Program-made: the position numbers and the translations under genes | Source of the DNA: Methanosarcinaceae archaeon | Lineage (GTDB): Archaea > Halobacteriota > Methanosarcinia > Methanosarcinales > Methanosarcinaceae | Length of the DNA stretch: 8,302 bases | Direction: 5' to 3' | NCBI GenBank assembly: GCA_030655675.1 | Contig: JAUSPM010000131.1 | Span: 1 to 8,302, forward strand | Shown here: piece by piece, positions 5,085 to 8,302 of the stretch | Layout of the letters: each line of letters starts with the position of its first letter | How positions within the stretch are numbered: position 1 is the first letter of the stretch | Notes under the pieces: generated by a model | Told to the model about the DNA's origin: nothing | What the model saw: the letters and a program-made list of their open reading frames with translations, nothing else | Databases searched by the model: none

Positions 5085-5357
5085 GAATGTGTCGTTGTAT
5101 ATTAGTGAGTGTCATTTCATCTCTTAGTCGCGGGGTTTCAGATCAACAGATTTGATTGCGAGTTAACGACTGATGAATTACAGTTGGTGTTTCGTTTAAC
5201 ATCTCTGGCGGAAACCGGTTCGACGCATTCACAAAATAAGTGAAACTTTGGTTTCACAATCTCCATAAAATAAGGAACAATGTGTTTATTGGACGGGAGT
5301 TGCGGTAATTAAACTCAAGGGACATGGCAGATTTTAAAGCAATAGATAAGTAGGAAA
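5085..5357 (+). other. Possible structured leader of the sensor operon
   Basis: This stretch is less AT-rich than the DNA before it and contains several pairings. There is a seven-pair hairpin at 5138-5155 (TCAGATC with GATTTGA, AACA loop) and a perfect seven-pair hairpin at 5240-5257 (GTGAAAC with GTTTCAC, TTTG loop). Two competing helices share 5165-5171: GTCGTT (5091-5096) with AACGAC, or AGTCG (5126-5130) with CGACT. A nine-codon frame (ATG at 5324, TAG at 5351-5353) ends four bases before the PAS gene and could couple translation. I recognise no known riboswitch. Confidence 0.3.
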
Positions 5358-6617
5358 ATGAATAATATGAATTTTGATTACCTGACAGCAATCCTGATAA
5401 TATCAATCCTTTTACAGCTTGCTGCTGCGGTTCTGGCTTTAAAACTCATAAAAGTTACAGGGACATCACGGGGATGGATTCTGATTTCAATATCCCTCAT
5501 CCTTATGGCTTTTCGAAGAAGTACCTCCCTGATAACCTTGTATATTCCCAGTTTCAGTGAATATTACAGGGGAATGATTGCTGAATCCACTGCCCTTATA
5601 ATATCTGTATCAATGTTGCTCGGTGTTTATTTTCTTTCCGAAGTGTTCATGTCCAGAAAAAGAGTAGATGCTAGGATTGCACAAGCTGAAGAAAAACGGG
5701 ACGAGTCACATAAGATGCTTGAAACAGTAATGGACAGTCTTGATGCCATTGTCTATGTTGCTGATATGAAGACATATGAAATCCTGTTTATAAACAAATA
5801 TACAAAGGACACCTTCGGGGATATTGTGGGAAAAACATGCTGGAAAACTATTCAGGTAGGGCAGTCCGGTCCATGTGATTTTTGTACCAACGATAAATTG
5901 GTAGATGCTGAGGGCAAGCCAGTTGGCATGTGTGAATGGGAACATTATGATGATAATGTGGGATGCTGGTATTCGATCCACGATCGTGCAATTCCATGGG
6001 GTGATGGGCGTATCGTGCGCCTTGAGATTGCTATCGATATCACCAAACAAAAAGAAAATGAGTCTGAGCGTACACGGATGTCACACATAATCGAATTAAG
6101 CCTGAATGAGATTTATGTTTTTGATGCTACAACCTTGCGTTTCATGAATGTCAATAAAGGTGCGCTTCGAAACCTTGGATATACCTTTGAAGAAATGCAG
6201 TCAATGACACCACTTGACATCAAGCCGGAATTAGATGAGGGGTCATTCAATGAAATAATCGATCCTTTGCTTTCAGGTGAAAAGGATATAATCAAATTCG
6301 AGACTGTTCATAGACGGGCTGATGAAAGTCTCTATCCTGTAGAAGTGCACCTCCAGTTTATCAAAAATTCAGGGAACCCTGTGTTTCTGGCTGTGATTCT
6401 TGATATCACAGAGCGTAAGCGGGCGGAAGAGGAGATACGCAAGCTCAATAAAGAGCTTGAGGAGCGGGTAGAGGAGCGCACAGCCGAGCTGAAAGAGAAG
6501 AATGCAGAGCTTGAGCAATTTAACAAAATCTTCGTGGGGCGGGAATTGAAGATGATAGAACTTAAAAAGAAGATAGCAGAGCTTGAGAAAGAAAATCAAG
6601 ATAAGATGAAATCATGA
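5358..6617 (+). CDS. Membrane PAS-domain sensor protein without a kinase domain
   Basis: A 419-residue protein. Three hydrophobic segments (about 7-32, 39-60 and 76-97) anchor it in the membrane, with a short coiled segment near 100-117. PAS domain 1 spans about 118-232 and ends DITKQKE. It is unusually rich in cysteine: C161, C173, C176, C192 and C203, including a C-x2-C in GPCDFC, which suggests a metal, haem or redox role. PAS domain 2 spans about 237-353 and ends DITERKRAEE. The last 65 residues are a charged coiled coil with EERVEERTAEL and a motif FVGRELKMIELKKKIAELE that I recall as a recurrent C-terminal end of PAS proteins. No H-box or ATPase domain follows before the TGA stop, so the protein cannot autophosphorylate. 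AAGTAGG sits just upstream of the ATG. The kinase gene 40 bp downstream is the likely partner. Confidence 0.88.
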   Translation: MNNMNFDYLTAILIISILLQLAAAVLALKLIKVTGTSRGWILISISLILMAFRRSTSLITLYIPSFSEYYRGMIAESTALIISVSMLLGVYFLSEVFMSRKRVDARIAQAEEKRDESHKMLETVMDSLDAIVYVADMKTYEILFINKYTKDTFGDIVGKTCWKTIQVGQSGPCDFCTNDKLVDAEGKPVGMCEWEHYDDNVGCWYSIHDRAIPWGDGRIVRLEIAIDITKQKENESERTRMSHIIELSLNEIYVFDATTLRFMNVNKGALRNLGYTFEEMQSMTPLDIKPELDEGSFNEIIDPLLSGEKDIIKFETVHRRADESLYPVEVHLQFIKNSGNPVFLAVILDITERKRAEEEIRKLNKELEERVEERTAELKEKNAELEQFNKIFVGRELKMIELKKKIAELEKENQDKMKS

Positions 6618-6657
6618 AGCGTGTTCATATTCATATTACCCTTAATAGGGGATAAAC

Positions 6658-8302
6658 ATGAAACAAAAGATACTCAAAGGAGATTATATTGGGGGGAAAA
6701 ATAGAATCTCAATTTCATACAAAGAAATTTTATTCTTAGTTCTTGTATTGACGGGATTGTACATCACAAGTTTATCAAGTTATCTCCTTTTTCATAGCCT
6801 TGTTGAGATCTTCAGTATTACTGTTGCCATCTGTATTTTTATGATGGCATGGAATTCAAGGTATAAGATAGAAAATAATTATCTTCTTTTCACAGGCATC
6901 TCTTTTGTATTTATTGCAGCTATTGACCTTTTGCATACTCTGGCTTACAAAGGTATGGGAGTATTCACAGGATTTGATGCAAATTTGCCAACTCAGCTCT
7001 GGATTGCTGCGCGTTACTTACAGAGTATTTCACTTCTTATTGCGCCATTATTTTTTTATCGTAAGCTTAAACAACATAATCTAAATATTAATTTTGTAAT
7101 AATTATATATTCAATCGTATTATCCCTTCTTATTGCTTCAATTTTTTACTGGAAAGTCTTCCCTGATTGCTTTATTGAAGGAAAAGGATTGACGACTTTT
7201 AAGATTGTAAGCGAATATGTAATATCCTTTATTATGGCAGCTTCGATCTACCTTTTATACAAGAATAAAAAGGAATTTGATACGAATGTATTTTCTTTGA
7301 TCGTAACTTCGATAATAATACTTATCTTTTCCGAGATGGCTTTTACTACGTATGCAAGCGTATTTGGATTTGCAAATATGCTTGGACATCTTTTCAAGTT
7401 CGTTGCTTTTTATCTCATATATAAAGCCATAATTGTAATGGGCTTCATGAAACCCTATGATCTTATTTTCAGGAATATTAAAAAAAGTGAAGATGAACTG
7501 ACAGAGCATCGGGATCGTCTTGCAGAACTGGTTGATGAGCGTACAGCAGAACTTGCTCTGGCAAATCAGAAGCTAAATTCGGAACTGATAGTAAGAAGAA
7601 AAACAGAAGAAGAATTGCAAAAATACCGAGATCATCTTGAAGAATTGGTCAAAGAGCGCACAGATGAAATTCAAACTAACAAGCAAGCGCTTGTCAATAT
7701 TGTTGAAGACCTTAACACGACTGCAGAGGAACTCAAAAATGCAAATGAGCGCCTGTTGGAACTTGACCTCCTGAAATCCATGTTCATAGCCAGTACATCC
7801 CATGAACTGCGCACGCCGTTAAACTCCATAATAGGCTTTACCAGCGTTCTTCTTGAAGGGTGGTCAGGAGAGTTGAATACTGAGCAACAAGAACAACTGG
7901 GGATTGTTCTTACATCAGGAAAATATTTACTAAACCTCATCAATGACGTTATAGATATATCAAAAATCGAGGCTGGAAAGATTGAGATTTACACTGAACA
8001 ATTCAATTTAGGAGACGTAGTGAATGAGGCGGTATCGCTTATCAAGACAGATGTTGAACAAAAAGGACTTACCATTACAGCGGATGTGCCAGACATCACG
8101 ATTGATACTGACCGCCGCCGTCTGCTTCAGTGTATCATCAATCTCCTTTCAAATGCAATGAAATTCACTGAGAAAGGTAGTATCACAATTAAAGCGAAAA
8201 CTATTAACAATGTAGTTGACATATCTATTAGTGATACCGGGATTGGGATAAAAGAAGAAGACCTTACAAAACTCTTCAAAGCGTTTGTAAGATTGGAATC
8301 AC
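6658..8302 (+). CDS. MASE3-domain sensor histidine kinase, truncated by the window end
   Basis: Open from the ATG at 6658 to the last base (548 codons visible), preceded by AGGGGAT as ribosome binding site. Residues 20-258 form about eight transmembrane helices with the MASE3 pattern, including IDLLHTLAYKGMGVF and the following LPTQLWIAARYLQS. Residues about 275-372 are coiled coil, holding two similar 39-residue units (RDRLAELVDERTAEL from 285 and RDHLEELVKERTDEI from 324). The HisKA domain has H382 in SHELRTPLNS, the expected autophosphorylation site. The ATPase domain shows the N-box around N495/N499 (INLLSNAMKFT), G1 box DTGIGI (526-531) and the start of the F box (LFKAF); the G2 box and everything after lie outside the window. 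No PAS domain is present in this chain, whereas the upstream gene has two and no kinase. No response regulator is visible here. Confidence 0.92.
   Translation, partial: MKQKILKGDYIGGKNRISISYKEILFLVLVLTGLYITSLSSYLLFHSLVEIFSITVAICIFMMAWNSRYKIENNYLLFTGISFVFIAAIDLLHTLAYKGMGVFTGFDANLPTQLWIAARYLQSISLLIAPLFFYRKLKQHNLNINFVIIIYSIVLSLLIASIFYWKVFPDCFIEGKGLTTFKIVSEYVISFIMAASIYLLYKNKKEFDTNVFSLIVTSIIILIFSEMAFTTYASVFGFANMLGHLFKFVAFYLIYKAIIVMGFMKPYDLIFRNIKKSEDELTEHRDRLAELVDERTAELALANQKLNSELIVRRKTEEELQKYRDHLEELVKERTDEIQTNKQALVNIVEDLNTTAEELKNANERLLELDLLKSMFIASTSHELRTPLNSIIGFTSVLLEGWSGELNTEQQEQLGIVLTSGKYLLNLINDVIDISKIEAGKIEIYTEQFNLGDVVNEAVSLIKTDVEQKGLTITADVPDITIDTDRRRLLQCIINLLSNAMKFTEKGSITIKAKTINNVVDISISDTGIGIKEEDLTKLFKAFVRLES

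Larger units (their letters stand above)
4360..5357. other. 1-kb gene-free region with repeats and a possible leader
   Basis: No credible coding sequence. Short frames on both strands near 4460-4663 lie within the duplicated repeats, lack ribosome binding sites and look accidental. From left to right it holds a diverged direct duplication (4385-4562 and 4607-4800), hairpin module 3 (4780-4865), an inverted GC-rich element (4880-4915), about 140 bases of AT-rich sequence in which I see nothing definite (4916-5054), and a candidate promoter with a structured leader up to the PAS gene. Confidence 0.65.

Noticed and set aside
5167..5200. TGATGA resembling a C box of a C/D guide RNA
   Set aside because: No D box (CTGA) at suitable distance and no flanking terminal stem.
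5205..5232. GGTTCGA resembling a tRNA T-loop
   Set aside because: No acceptor, D or anticodon stems can be placed around it.

Overview
The window looks like a piece of a methanogenic archaeon or close anaerobic relative, most likely order Methanosarcinales. Supporting signs are TATA-box promoters at archaeal spacing, a SurE and a CbiA/CfbB of archaeal type, a MoaA without the bacterial-style C-terminal end, a MASE3-domain histidine kinase, a cysteine-rich PAS sensor, AT-rich DNA and long intergenic regions full of short repeats. The order-level call is inference; no rRNA or mcr gene is present to confirm it.

Layout. 1-425 has no convincing gene and carries two GC-rich palindromic repeats and one composite hairpin/palindrome module. 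426-728 (minus) is a small winged-helix protein. 729-1014 is a divergent promoter region whose centre is filled by a second hairpin/palindrome module. 1015-1803 (plus) is surE. Convergent with it, 1828-1977 (minus) is a 49-residue gene, not previously obvious because of its size, lying just downstream of moaA (2005-2928, minus) in an apparent two-gene operon. moaA is divergent from cbiA/cfbB (3034-4359, plus), with back-to-back TATA boxes in about 100 bp. 4360-5357 is a 1-kb gene-free stretch: a diverged direct duplication of about 190 bp, a third hairpin/palindrome module, another GC-rich repeat in inverted orientation, and a possible structured leader. 5358-6617 (plus) is a three-helix membrane protein with two PAS domains and a coiled coil but no kinase; 40 bp later a MASE3 histidine kinase begins (6658) and runs off the window end.

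How they work together. surE, moaA and cbiA/cfbB are housekeeping functions: nucleotide/phosphate metabolism, molybdopterin synthesis, and corrinoid or F430 tetrapyrrole amidation. The last two feed cofactors of methanogenesis. The PAS protein and the MASE3 kinase probably form one membrane sensing unit with separate input and kinase chains.

The most unusual signal is a 33-nt hairpin family (full copies at about 181-219, 875-907, 935-967 and 4804-4836, plus degenerate ones). Its stems co-vary between copies while tandem G-A mismatches and overall length are kept, and each module is linked to a 21-nt AT-rich palindrome. This pattern suggests selection on structure and a family of interspersed elements.
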